Shown here: positions 1-7,005 of the stretch, piece after piece
How positions within the stretch are numbered: the first letter of the stretch is position 1
How the letters are laid out: every line of letters starts with the position of its first letter
Program-made: the position numbers and the translations under genes
Notes under the pieces: model-generated
What the model was told of the DNA's origin: nothing
What the model saw: the letters and a program-made list of their open reading frames with translations, nothing else
Database searches by the model: none
Origin: an uncultured Planctomycetaceae bacterium
Lineage (GTDB): Bacteria > Planctomycetota > Planctomycetia > Planctomycetales > Planctomycetaceae
Direction: 5' to 3'
Length of the DNA: 9,827 nt
NCBI GenBank assembly: GCA_903823545.1
Contig: CAIJTL010001112.1
Span: 1-9,827 of the forward strand

Positions 1-83
1 AGACTGTCGAAAATTCACCTGTCCTCAACATGTCTTTTTTGGGTAGGGCACGAGACCACCCACGGTTTCGAACGTGACGCTCG

Positions 84-788
84 TCAAGTTTGGTAATGCA
101 ACGGGTCATTCATGCCTGCCTCTATGAAACCTCGCTGGCGTAGTTGACAGGAGTCGCAGTGACCGCACGGACGACCGAGGCTATCTGGGTCATAGCAACT
201 TGTGGTCAGGCTGTAATCGACTCCCAAAGCAAGGCCGCGTCGGATGATATCTGCTTTCGAGAGCGAAATAAGCGGTGAGTGAATCACAAAGCGGCCGGTT
301 CGTTCAACTCCCGCTTTGGTGCCAAGTCGAGCGAGTTCTGCGAACTCTTTGATGAACTCCGGGCGACAGTCGGGATAGCCGCTGTAGTCCACGGCGTTCA
401 CTCCGATAAATAGGTCAAACGCGCCGATCACTTCTGACCAACCGAGTGCGAGCGAGAGAAAGATCGTGTTTCGGGCGGGAACGTAAGTTATCGGTATGCC
501 GTTTGTCAGTTCGTTGTCGCTGCGGTCTTTGGGAACATCAATGTCGTCCGTTAACGCAGAACCTCCAAACTGACGTAGGTCAAGTTTAAAGATTTGATGC
601 TGCTTGACTCCCATTGCCTGGCAGACTTTGCGAGATGCTTCTAACTCGAAGTGATGTCGCTGACCGTAATCAATCGACAACGCATACAGATCGAATCCCA
701 ACTCCTTGGCGATCGCCAAAACGGTCGCTGAATCCAAGCCGCCGCTCACGAGGACGACTGCTTTCGGTTTTTTATCGCTAAGGCTCAT
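84..788 (-). CDS. queC: 7-cyano-7-deazaguanine synthase (QueC)
   Basis: QueC is a cytosolic ATP-dependent enzyme that converts 7-carboxy-7-deazaguanine and ammonia to preQ0, a step on the way to queuosine in tRNA. The 234-residue product has the usual family length. The N-terminal PP-loop SGGLDS lies at residues 15-20 and binds ATP, followed by [11 protein letters not shown] at about 38-48. The family signature [13 protein letters not shown] is at about 103-115. Near the C-terminus Cys198, Cys208, Cys211 and Cys214 form the expected zinc site (C-x9-C-x2-C-x2-C). All key residues are present, so the gene looks functional. The start is an ATG with only a weak GAGA ribosome-binding site. No other queuosine gene (queD, queE, queF) lies in the window, so it appears to stand alone here. 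The gene is divergent from the membrane-protein gene at 988. Confidence 0.97.
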   Translation of the reverse strand: MSLSDKKPKAVVLVSGGLDSATVLAIAKELGFDLYALSIDYGQRHHFELEASRKVCQAMGVKQHQIFKLDLRQFGGSALTDDIDVPKDRSDNELTNGIPITYVPARNTIFLSLALGWSEVIGAFDLFIGVNAVDYSGYPDCRPEFIKEFAELARLGTKAGVERTGRFVIHSPLISLSKADIIRRGLALGVDYSLTTSCYDPDSLGRPCGHCDSCQLRQRGFIEAGMNDPLHYQT

Positions 789-987
789 CGTTGTCTCACG
801 AATTACAAATTAAGTTCCAACCAGAGTTGCCATGAACTCTAAACGGGCTCGCTCAGAGATCCCATGAGACTCCGTCCCCGACTTTAGAGATACGCGATCG
901 CCGACGATTCGCCTAGGTCTCGGTCACGTTAGGATATCGCTCACGCAACAGTCGAGTTTCGATCTCAATGCAACTTGGAGAAATGCC
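789..987. other. Divergent intergenic region between queC and the membrane-protein gene
   Basis: This 199-bp gap must hold the promoters of both flanking genes, because they are transcribed away from each other. A perfect 6-bp stem with a 6-nt loop (agagtt gccatg aactct, 823-840) lies in what would be the queC leader, 34 nt before its start. I looked for a preQ1 riboswitch, which would make sense ahead of a queuosine gene, and did not see its conserved pattern. No confident -35/-10 pair was found. Confidence 0.5.
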
Positions 988-1596
988 ATGAACGAGTTTG
1001 AAGGATCACCAAAGACTTGGCCACCGTTGGGGCTTCCGACGGGAAGCATTCGTGCGTTGCTGACCTTGATCGTCGTGGCCGTCGTTGTGACGAAGATCAC
1101 TTATGCTCGCGACCTTGATGCTTTATGGATCGAAACGCTGTTAATTGCGATGGCCCATTATTTCACGTCGCGAAGATTCGTCTCATTGTCGCCGGATGTG
1201 TTACTGCGATTAGAGCAAGAAGGGGTCATCGAAAAAGAACGACATCCGTTGTATCTCCCGAGGAATTCCATCCGCACCATCATCGTCGGGGCCTTTGTGG
1301 GATTGGGAATTTATCTCTTTCGCGAGCATCGAATCCTTGAAACTCAAGCACTCGCACTGCTGAGCGTGGTTTTTGCCTATCTTCTCGGCGGATTGGTACG
1401 CGGCATTTCGTATTGGTGGAATCGTCGGAGAGCCAAGCCCGCGTCTGGAACTTGGGGCGACCTCAAGGCGCTAATCGTACTTGGCAGTCTCGTCGTGGTC
1501 GGTGGACTCGAACTCTTTGTTCCCGATCTACGACTCCCAACTTACATGCATCATATCGTGCTCGGAATGACGTTGTTTTACTTTGGGTCTCGGTGA
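988..1596 (+). CDS. Six-helix membrane protein of unknown function, three internal repeats
   Basis: I do not recognise the family. The 202-residue product has no cleavable signal peptide. About six hydrophobic segments are visible: roughly residues 20-38, 45-60, 95-111, 119-139, 159-177 and 187-200. They pair into three hairpins that resemble one another. First helices begin GSIRALLTL (19-27), NSIRTIIVG (93-101) and GDLKALIVL (157-165). Second helices end near AHYFTSRR (56-63), AYLLGGLVRG (130-139) and FYFGSR (197-202). The first two units are preceded by Leu-Pro (GLPTGS, YLPRNS). A charged linker (about 72-88) separates units 1 and 2, and an Arg/Lys-rich loop (146-150) separates units 2 and 3. 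The ATG is preceded by GGAG seven bases upstream, which supports the start. It is convergent with the LOG gene (26-bp gap). A small transporter-like or scaffold role would be guesswork. Confidence 0.85.
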   Translation: MNEFEGSPKTWPPLGLPTGSIRALLTLIVVAVVVTKITYARDLDALWIETLLIAMAHYFTSRRFVSLSPDVLLRLEQEGVIEKERHPLYLPRNSIRTIIVGAFVGLGIYLFREHRILETQALALLSVVFAYLLGGLVRGISYWWNRRRAKPASGTWGDLKALIVLGSLVVVGGLELFVPDLRLPTYMHHIVLGMTLFYFGSR

Positions 1597-1622
1597 GTCT
1601 GGCGGACTAAGACTTTGGTGTT

Positions 1623-2687
1623 TCAAGCATTGTCGTTGATCACATCGACCATCTGACGCAAGCGACCGACTTTCTTGCGATCGAAATCCAGTGTGATGCG
1701 CGGTAACGACAGAAAGTCCGGCTCGTCCAACTCAAGCTTATGAGCGGTGGTCCGTTCGATACGACCTGATTCGACCAGGCTTGAAAACTCGTCGTTCAAT
1801 CGCATCAGCAGTTCATCGGAAATCTCTCGATTCAAACGGAGCACCAGCTTGTTTCGGATGAAACGCATGCTGTGATAAGCGCGGTAGAAGTGCAGGATTT
1901 CTTCAATTGCCTCATCGACGCTGTTGGTAACTTTGAAAAGCGACAGGTCTTCAGGAGAGATCAGGCCAGGGATTTCAAGCTCTTCGTGGATGTAGCGTCG
2001 CCACTTTGACCAATAGTCATCGTTGGGTTCATCAACGCAGACGATCGGCATCAGTTCGTGCTTGCCTGTCTGTACCAGCGTCAGCGCTTCAAACCCTTCG
2101 TCCTGAGTTCCGAAGCCGCCGGGAAAGAGTGCGATTGCTCCGACCTCTTTCACGAACAGCAGCTTGCGGGTGAAAAAGTATTTCAGGCTGATGAGCTTTG
2201 GGTCTTGGTCGATAATCGGATTCGCGGACTGCTCGAACGGGAGCATGATGTTGAGTCCCATCGACATTTCGCGGCCCGCGCCGACGTGAGCTCCTTCCAT
2301 GATTCCGCCACCTGCGCCGGTGAGAACCATCCAGCCGAGCTCCGCCATCTTCCGTCCGAAATCGACCGACTGTTGATAGCTTGGGTGTTCTGGTTTCAAT
2401 CGAGCCGAACCGAAGACGGTCACTTTGTGGTGCCGGCGATACGGGGTAAAAACCTTGAACGCATAGCGCAACTCTTTGAGGACTCGCGCCAAGATTTTGA
2501 TGTCGCCAATCGCCGCGTTATCTCGGCCTAACTTGTCCGCAGTGGCCTTGATTTCGTCGATCAATGACTGCTGAGTGATCGGTGTTCGAGCATTCTGACG
2601 AGTATCGATCGGCGTTCCGTCCGCAAACTCAGATGGGATTTCGTCCGACATCCGATGCGAAAGGTCTTGAGGTGATTTTTCGGTCAT
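1623..2687 (-). CDS. LOG-family (TIGR00730-like) Rossmann-fold protein, extended form
   Basis: LOG-type proteins hydrolyse nucleoside 5'-monophosphates to a base and ribose 5-phosphate. They were once misnamed lysine decarboxylases. Numbering from the chosen start (354 residues), the core spans about 88-270: VTVFGSAR (89-96), the glycine-rich [11 protein letters not shown] (123-133), FFTRK with the conserved Arg (171-175), and the signature PGGFGTQDE (189-197), whose Arg/Glu pair is catalytic in the family. The protein is far longer than the usual 180-220 residues, with about 88 extra residues before the core and about 85 after it. The ATG at 2687 is preferred because AAGGA stands 8 bases ahead of it; the in-frame TTG at 2702 would translate that ribosome-binding site. 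The exact substrate (cytokinin precursor, purine or pyrimidine nucleotide) cannot be told. The STAS gene lies upstream on the same strand, 141 nt away. Confidence 0.9.
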   Translation of the reverse strand: MTEKSPQDLSHRMSDEIPSEFADGTPIDTRQNARTPITQQSLIDEIKATADKLGRDNAAIGDIKILARVLKELRYAFKVFTPYRRHHKVTVFGSARLKPEHPSYQQSVDFGRKMAELGWMVLTGAGGGIMEGAHVGAGREMSMGLNIMLPFEQSANPIIDQDPKLISLKYFFTRKLLFVKEVGAIALFPGGFGTQDEGFEALTLVQTGKHELMPIVCVDEPNDDYWSKWRRYIHEELEIPGLISPEDLSLFKVTNSVDEAIEEILHFYRAYHSMRFIRNKLVLRLNREISDELLMRLNDEFSSLVESGRIERTTAHKLELDEPDFLSLPRITLDFDRKKVGRLRQMVDVINDNA

Positions 2688-2702
2688 TGGTTGATCCTTC
2701 AA
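2680..2702 (-). promoter_or_regulatory. Ribosome-binding site that decides the LOG start
   Basis: On the minus strand, TTGAAGGATCAACCA directly precedes the ATG at 2687. AAGGA is a good Shine-Dalgarno match at a normal distance from that ATG. Starting at the TTG (2702) would add five residues and leave no ribosome-binding site in front, so the 354-residue form is favoured. Confidence 0.7.
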
Positions 2703-2711
2703 CTCAACTAA

Positions 2712-2789
2712 CCCGAAGCGTCAGCGAGGGCGACACAACAGGTTGAACCCAGAATGATTTGGAGCGTTCGCCCTCGCTGACGCTTCGGG
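2712..2789. repeat. Perfect 22-bp inverted repeat with 34-nt loop
   Basis: The left arm (2712-2733, beginning cccgaagcgtcagcgaggg) and right arm (2768-2789) are exact reverse complements over 22 bp. The arms stop abruptly: the flanking pairs at 2711/2790 and 2734/2767 do not match. The unit fills most of the gap between the STAS gene and the LOG gene, both on the minus strand, so a transcript reading through would contain a very stable hairpin. The core resembles an intergenic repeat I recall from many planctomycete genomes; that is memory, not a search. It could act as a terminator or attenuator, stabilise the end of the STAS mRNA, or be a REP-like or MITE-like element. There is no T-run typical of an intrinsic terminator. 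Confidence 0.9.
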
Positions 2790-2828
2790 CTGGTGTGGTT
2801 ACGACTTCGTCGCCTCTAAGTTACCGCT

Positions 2829-3212
2829 TCAAGCCGAGAGCGCGTCGAGCGCTTCTTCGCGAGAATCATAAATGGCCCACAAGGTGTCGAGAGCCGTAAT
2901 TCGCAGGAGTTCACGAACCACTGAACTGACTCCACACAGCACCAAGTCACCGCCGCGGCTTTTGACTAACTTGTGACAGCGCAGCAGGAAGGCCAAAAAT
3001 ACTGAGCCGAAATACGCGACCTGATGCAAATCGAAGATCACCATCGGCACCGACTTGGCTTTCAGTGGCTCCAAGATGATCGCAGCCGCAGGCTCCATCC
3101 AGTCCCAGCGCATGGCTTCCACATTCGGTCCCGGCACGACCACAAAACATCCGGCGTGCCACTGCATTTCAAAGCAGTCTTGAGGATCAATGGGCTCATT
3201 CGATTCGAGCAT
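2829..3212 (-). CDS. Single STAS-domain protein (anti-sigma factor antagonist-like)
   Basis: The 127-residue product fits a lone STAS domain of the SpoIIAA/RsbV kind. These are cytosolic switch proteins that bind an anti-sigma or serine-kinase partner depending on phosphorylation of one Ser or Thr. The core strand and helix are at about 57-80 ([21 protein letters not shown]), followed by [10 protein letters not shown] (87-96) and a helical end. The canonical phosphorylation loop is Asp-Ser-[Ser/Thr]-Gly. Here it reads Phe-Gly-Ser-Val, so the Asp is absent, and Ser70 is the only candidate phosphorylation residue in the loop. The ATG has GGGAAG five bases upstream. No partner kinase, phosphatase or sigma factor is in the window. 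The gene precedes the LOG gene on the same strand, with a strong hairpin between them. Confidence 0.85.
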   Translation of the reverse strand: MLESNEPIDPQDCFEMQWHAGCFVVVPGPNVEAMRWDWMEPAAAIILEPLKAKSVPMVIFDLHQVAYFGSVFLAFLLRCHKLVKSRGGDLVLCGVSSVVRELLRITALDTLWAIYDSREEALDALSA

Positions 3213-3496
3213 TTTGTCTTCCCACTTACGTCCGTTGAAGAAACCTATCGAGAAACGAGAGCCGAACGCAGTGCATCACGCCACGTTTCTCCACTCACGC
3301 ATCCATCGCGAGTGAGGCGGACGTTAGCCCCGCAATCGGTCGATCGTCAAACGGCGAGGATGTAGGGCGGTTACTCTATGGCCGGAAAATCGACTTGTAG
3401 AACGTCACTTGAACTCCAGGAGGAGTTGCTCAACCGGCGGCGGAAATGACTTGTTGGCAAGTCACTCCGTCCCCCAGTTGCATGAAGCCGACCGCA
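3213..3496. other. Intergenic region with several small inverted repeats
   Basis: No coding sequence is supported in these 284 bp. Three small stems are visible. GAGAAACG (3250-3257) pairs with CGTTTCTC (3284-3291) across 26 nt, in what would be the STAS leader. AACTCC/GGAGTT (3412-3427) has a 4-nt loop. TGACTTG/CAAGTCA (3447-3464) also has a 4-nt loop. The left part probably carries the STAS promoter. The right part is downstream of the oxidoreductase gene. Confidence 0.5.
3447..3464 (-). terminator. Possible terminator hairpin after the oxidoreductase gene
   Basis: A perfect 7-bp stem with a 4-nt loop lies 33 nt past the stop of the minus-strand oxidoreductase gene. On that strand it is followed by TTTCC, so the T-run is short. 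A second 6-bp stem (3412-3427) follows 20 nt further on. The position fits a transcription end, but the weak T-run leaves the call uncertain. Confidence 0.35.
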
Positions 3497-4867
3497 CTAC
3501 ATGTTGATTTCGAATCCCTTGCGGCTTTCGCGTCCGAGGAACGAATTGGCCAGAACGTCTCCGATGATTTCGCGTTTGACGGGGTCCCATTTGACTTCGC
3601 GATTCAAACGCATGGCGATGTTCGACAAATGGCAGATTTCAAGCATTCGGTTGTGCGACCAGACGTCAGAAATCGGTTGCTTCCGGGCCTTCATTCCTTC
3701 GATGAAGTTGGCCGTGTGGTTCTCGCTCACCTTGCCGCCGTACAACTTCTCGATGGCATCTTCCGGAAGTGGCTTCTCCTTCAAGTCTTCGACCGGTTTG
3801 CCAGTGAGCTTGCCGCGATTGACGAAGAATCGACCTTCCGTCCCCTCGAACAAGATGCCGTTGTCCCCCTCGCTGGTGATGATCAGCTCCACGTTGTTAG
3901 GCATGTCGACGCGGATGGTGAATTGGGTCGCTGCGTTGTACTGATCGGCGACCGTGGGGTTTCCGTCCTTGTACTCGACCGGCAACTTGTACTCGACCGT
4001 CGTGATTTTACTCGGCCCGGTCTCGGTCGCACCGAGCGCCCAACAGGCGATGTCAACGTGATGAGCGCCCCAGTCGGTGAGCTTCCCGCCGGAGTACTCG
4101 TGCCAATTGCGGAACGAGTAATGGCAGTTGCTATAGAGCGGCACGCCGCCGCCGTAACCCTTGCGCATCTCAGGCAAGGCGCGATACGGAACCTTCGGTG
4201 CGGGCCCGAGCCAGAGGTCGTAGTCGATCGAATCGGGAGCTGCTGCTTCGGGAATGATGGGCGAGGCTTCCATCCGATCGATGCCGCAAGTCACCTTCTT
4301 AACGGTGCCGATGCGACCGTCTCGAACGAGTGCGATCGCCTTCAGAAAGCGCTGGTCGATCTCGGTGCGTTGCATCGTGCCGACCTGAAACACGCGGCCG
4401 GTTTGCTTGACGATCTTCTCAATCAACTTGCCTTCGTCGATCGTCAGAGTGAGCGGCTTTTCGCAATAGACGTCCTTGCCCGCGAGCATCGCTTCGACGG
4501 CGATCTTCGTGTGCCAATGATCGGGAGTTGCGATCATCACCGCGTCGATGTCTTTGCGATCGAGAATCTTGCGATAGTCCTTGTAAGCATCGGGCTTCTT
4601 GCCCTGAGCCTTCTCGACCTTGGCAACGTTTTCGTCGAGCACGTTGGAATCAACGTCGGCCAGAGCTGCGAAATCGGCGAACTTGAATGACTTGCTGGTG
4701 ATCGCCCAGCCTTGATTGCGTAGACCAATGGTCGCAAAAACCGGACGGTCATTGGCCGCCACATACCCGAACGCCCGATGTGCGGGCCGCAGCAAAATCG
4801 AAGCAGCCCCCAATCCGGCGATGCCTTGAAGAAACTGACGACGTGATGGCTGTTGAAAATTGAGCAT
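3497..4867 (-). CDS. Tat-exported Gfo/Idh/MocA-family oxidoreductase
   Basis: Gfo/Idh/MocA proteins are NAD(P)-dependent oxidoreductases acting mainly on sugars and cyclitols. The 456-residue product opens with a twin-arginine signal (SRRQFLQG, residues 8-15, then a hydrophobic stretch to about 25), so it is probably exported folded with its cofactor. The Rossmann domain follows: strand VFATIGLRNQG (43-53), ALADVDS (69-75), IDAVMIATPDHWHTKIA (107-123) and the conserved CEKP (135-138), whose Lys is the usual catalytic or substrate-binding residue. The C-terminal sheet domain carries GGKLTDWGAHHVDIACWALG (260-279), with the Asp and His typical of this group. The glycine motif is GLRNQG rather than the common GxGxxG. 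The ATG has GGAG eight bases upstream. The gene is monocistronic and divergent from the M28 gene. The true substrate is unknown. Confidence 0.95.
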   Translation of the reverse strand: MLNFQQPSRRQFLQGIAGLGAASILLRPAHRAFGYVAANDRPVFATIGLRNQGWAITSKSFKFADFAALADVDSNVLDENVAKVEKAQGKKPDAYKDYRKILDRKDIDAVMIATPDHWHTKIAVEAMLAGKDVYCEKPLTLTIDEGKLIEKIVKQTGRVFQVGTMQRTEIDQRFLKAIALVRDGRIGTVKKVTCGIDRMEASPIIPEAAAPDSIDYDLWLGPAPKVPYRALPEMRKGYGGGVPLYSNCHYSFRNWHEYSGGKLTDWGAHHVDIACWALGATETGPSKITTVEYKLPVEYKDGNPTVADQYNAATQFTIRVDMPNNVELIITSEGDNGILFEGTEGRFFVNRGKLTGKPVEDLKEKPLPEDAIEKLYGGKVSENHTANFIEGMKARKQPISDVWSHNRMLEICHLSNIAMRLNREVKWDPVKREIIGDVLANSFLGRESRKGFEINM

Positions 4868-5131
4868 TTGTAGAACTCCAGCTTGCGTGGTGATGTTTAA
4901 CGGGCAATTTCGTCGGTGAGGCCAGATGCCACTTATTTCGATTTACGATATCGGAACTGCCTCGTGGCGTGAACTCGTCTGGGCGAGATCGGTGTCGCCG
5001 TTGACCAAGCGTGTGAAGCGTTCCACTTGTGCGTTATACCTCGCGCAGCGATGGCTGACTTGTTTAACCTCAACACCAATAGAGATGCACGCAGCCCGCT
5101 CACTACTTTGACTCTCGATGAGGAGATTTCT
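4868..5131. other. Divergent intergenic region, oxidoreductase / M28 peptidase
   Basis: This 264-bp region separates two genes transcribed away from each other and must carry both promoters. The frame in phase with the peptidase is open back to 5027, but I see no ribosome-binding site or coding character there. TTATAC at about 5035-5040 resembles a -10 box but has no convincing -35 partner. No strong inverted repeat was seen. Confidence 0.5.
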
Positions 5132-5134
5132 GTG
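5121..5134 (+). promoter_or_regulatory. Ribosome-binding site and GTG start of the M28 gene
   Basis: AGGAG (5121-5125), a six-base spacer and GTG (5132-5134) form a textbook translation start. The signal peptide begins at the next codon. This fixes the start within a longer open frame. Confidence 0.8.
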
Positions 5135-6721
5135 GCTTACCGATTAATTCCGCTGCTCGTTGCCTTGCTCCTCGTCCCCGCTTCTTTGGCTGGGGAGATT
5201 TCGGCAGACCGGATCAAGGCCGCAGTCGCTCAACTGGCGAGCGACAAGTTCGAAGGCCGCGAGCCGGGAACCAACGGCGAGGTGCTCACGACGGAATACC
5301 TCGCAGACGAATTTGAGAAAGCAGGCTTGAAGCCGATCGGTGAGCGTGACTCGTACTTCCAACCGGTACCCCTCGTTCGTGTCATCACCAGCCCGAAGTC
5401 GACGCTGCACGCAGTGAAGTCCGGAACCACGCTCGACATCCCTTGCGAAGAGGGCTTCGCGGGTGTGAGTCAAACGCAAGCTGGTGATGAAGCGTTTGAT
5501 GCTGAGGCGGTCTTCGTCGGACACGGCATCACCGCACCGGAATTCGGATGGGACGATTATCAAGGGGTCGATGTGAAGGGGAAGATCGTCGTCCTCTTTA
5601 CGAATGAGCCACCGTCGAGCGATTCCAAATTCTTCGGTGGCACGGCACTGACCTACTACGGACGTTGGACCTACAAATTCGAGGAGGCCGCCCGTCGCGG
5701 CGCGAAGGCTTGTTTCATCATTCATACGAATGAGACGGCCGGTTATCCGTACTCGGTCGTGCGGCGACTGGAGAGCGCGCAGCTCAAGCGAGAGCCCGGT
5801 CAACCGGTGCTGGCATTCGCGGGCTGGCTCTCGCGAGCGGCGGGAGACAAGTTGCTAGGGCTGTCGGGCCGTAATGTCGATGAGGCTTTGGCGGCTGCCG
5901 ACACGAAGGGCTTCAAACCGTATTCGCTCGGTGTGAACTTGAAAGGCCACCTCCCGACTCGCATCGAGAACTTCGTCAGTCACAACGTCGTCGGACTCGT
6001 CGAAGGGAGCGATCCAACGTTGAAGTCCGAAGCCGTCGTCTTCACCGCGCACTGGGATCATCTCGGCATCGGCAAACCGGTCCTCGGCGATGCGATCTAC
6101 AACGGCGCGGCAGACAACGCCACCGGCTGCGGCCTCCTGCTGGAACTTGCTCGTGCGTGGTCGCAGCAGTCGCCGAAGCCCAAACGATCTGCCGTTTTCC
6201 TGGCCGTCACCGCCGAAGAGAAAGGGTTGCTCGGCTCCAAGTTCTACACTCGCAGTCCGCTCATCCCGCTGAGCAAAACCGCGCTCAATCTGAACATGGA
6301 CATGATCCTGCCACTCGGCGTTCCGCAGTCGGTCGTCGTGACCGGAGCCGACCGCACATCGATCTGGCCAACGGTCAAAGCAGCCGCCGAGAAGAACCAC
6401 CTCGAAATCGAAACGGACCAGCGAGCGCACCTAGGAATCTTCTACCGCTCCGACCATTTCTCGATGGCGCGTTCCGGCGTCCCCGCGTTTTCCGTCGCGG
6501 CGGGAATGAAGATCACCGGCAAGCCAAACGACTTCGCCACCAAGGCTCACAAGGATTTCAACGACAAGGCATACCACTCGCCGCAGGATGAATTTCAACC
6601 GGACTGGGATTTTTCCGGCTTCGTGGTTTTGGCCGAATTCATGCTGGACGTGGCCCGCGACGTGGCCAACACCAACCAATTGCCGACTTGGAACAACGGG
6701 GACGAATTCCGTCGTGAGTGA
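5132..6721 (+). CDS. Secreted M28-family metallopeptidase with PA-like insert
   Basis: M28 enzymes are di-zinc aminopeptidases or carboxypeptidases. Numbered from the GTG start (529 residues), residues 1-20 form a signal peptide (YRLIPLLVALLLVPASLA, likely cleaved before Gly21). A protease-associated-like region spans about 120-245, with the typical VFVGHGI (127-133) and VKGKIVVLF (148-156). The catalytic domain covers about 280-515. The zinc ligands expected for M28 are all visible: His307 in AHWDH, Asp328 in GAADNATG, Glu363 in AEEKG, Asp390 in LNMDM and His442 in YRSDHF. Glu362 is the likely general base. The GTG is chosen because AGGAG sits six bases before it and the signal peptide begins at once; an earlier in-frame start at 5027 would bury the signal 35 residues in. 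It probably acts in the periplasm or outside the cell; the peptide substrate is unknown. Confidence 0.95.
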   Translation: MAYRLIPLLVALLLVPASLAGEISADRIKAAVAQLASDKFEGREPGTNGEVLTTEYLADEFEKAGLKPIGERDSYFQPVPLVRVITSPKSTLHAVKSGTTLDIPCEEGFAGVSQTQAGDEAFDAEAVFVGHGITAPEFGWDDYQGVDVKGKIVVLFTNEPPSSDSKFFGGTALTYYGRWTYKFEEAARRGAKACFIIHTNETAGYPYSVVRRLESAQLKREPGQPVLAFAGWLSRAAGDKLLGLSGRNVDEALAAADTKGFKPYSLGVNLKGHLPTRIENFVSHNVVGLVEGSDPTLKSEAVVFTAHWDHLGIGKPVLGDAIYNGAADNATGCGLLLELARAWSQQSPKPKRSAVFLAVTAEEKGLLGSKFYTRSPLIPLSKTALNLNMDMILPLGVPQSVVVTGADRTSIWPTVKAAAEKNHLEIETDQRAHLGIFYRSDHFSMARSGVPAFSVAAGMKITGKPNDFATKAHKDFNDKAYHSPQDEFQPDWDFSGFVVLAEFMLDVARDVANTNQLPTWNNGDEFRRE

Positions 6722-7005
6722 CAATTGAAGGTCACTCCGAAGGGACCATCGTCGCCTGCGTTTCGTCGAGTTGTTCAATACAAGTGAGTCAATCGAGGGA
6801 GTTATTCTTCGCTCGGTAAAGAGTGAGGTGTTTAGCCACAACGCCAGCGGCGTGCGTGCTCCGCAAGTTTCAACACGTGATCGTAGTAACGCAGTCGCTC
6901 GAAATTGGTCTTCTTGGAATTGGGCTGCCTCACTACTACTGCGAGTGCTTCGCCCCATGAATTGGGCGTGCGGAGATGGTTCGTGGATACGGAGGCTCGT
7001 GGCAA
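6722..7005. other. Intergenic region upstream of the CBS-ACT gene
   Basis: No gene is supported in these 284 bp. Visible structure includes a short stem ACGCC-agc-GGCGT (6841-6853) and a CGCCC/GGGCG stem with an 8-nt loop (6951-6968) shortly before the ribosome-binding site at 6991. There is also a 9-bp direct repeat, gaattgggc (6917-6925 and 6959-6967). These may be leader or repeat remnants. The open frame at 6771-7049 has no ribosome-binding site and no recognisable product. Confidence 0.4.

Noticed and set aside
789..987. preQ1 riboswitch ahead of queC
   Set aside because: Only a simple 6-bp hairpin is present; the conserved loop and A-rich tail of preQ1-I and the preQ1-II pattern were not seen.
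3446..4690. Long open frame (414 codons) on the plus strand opposite the oxidoreductase gene
   Set aside because: It is fully antisense to a clear Gfo/Idh/MocA gene, has no recognisable domain and arises from high-GC codon bias.
5027..5131. N-terminal 35-residue extension of the M28 peptidase
   Set aside because: It has no ribosome-binding site and would place the signal peptide internally; AGGAG plus GTG at 5132 is a better start.
5144..5803. Minus-strand open frame of 219 codons inside the M28 gene
   Set aside because: Shadow of the M28 gene; Arg-rich composition and no ribosome-binding site.
6431..6958. Minus-strand open frame of 175 codons across the end of the M28 gene and the gap after it
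   Set aside because: Mostly antisense to the M28 catalytic domain; the remaining part has no motif or ribosome-binding site.
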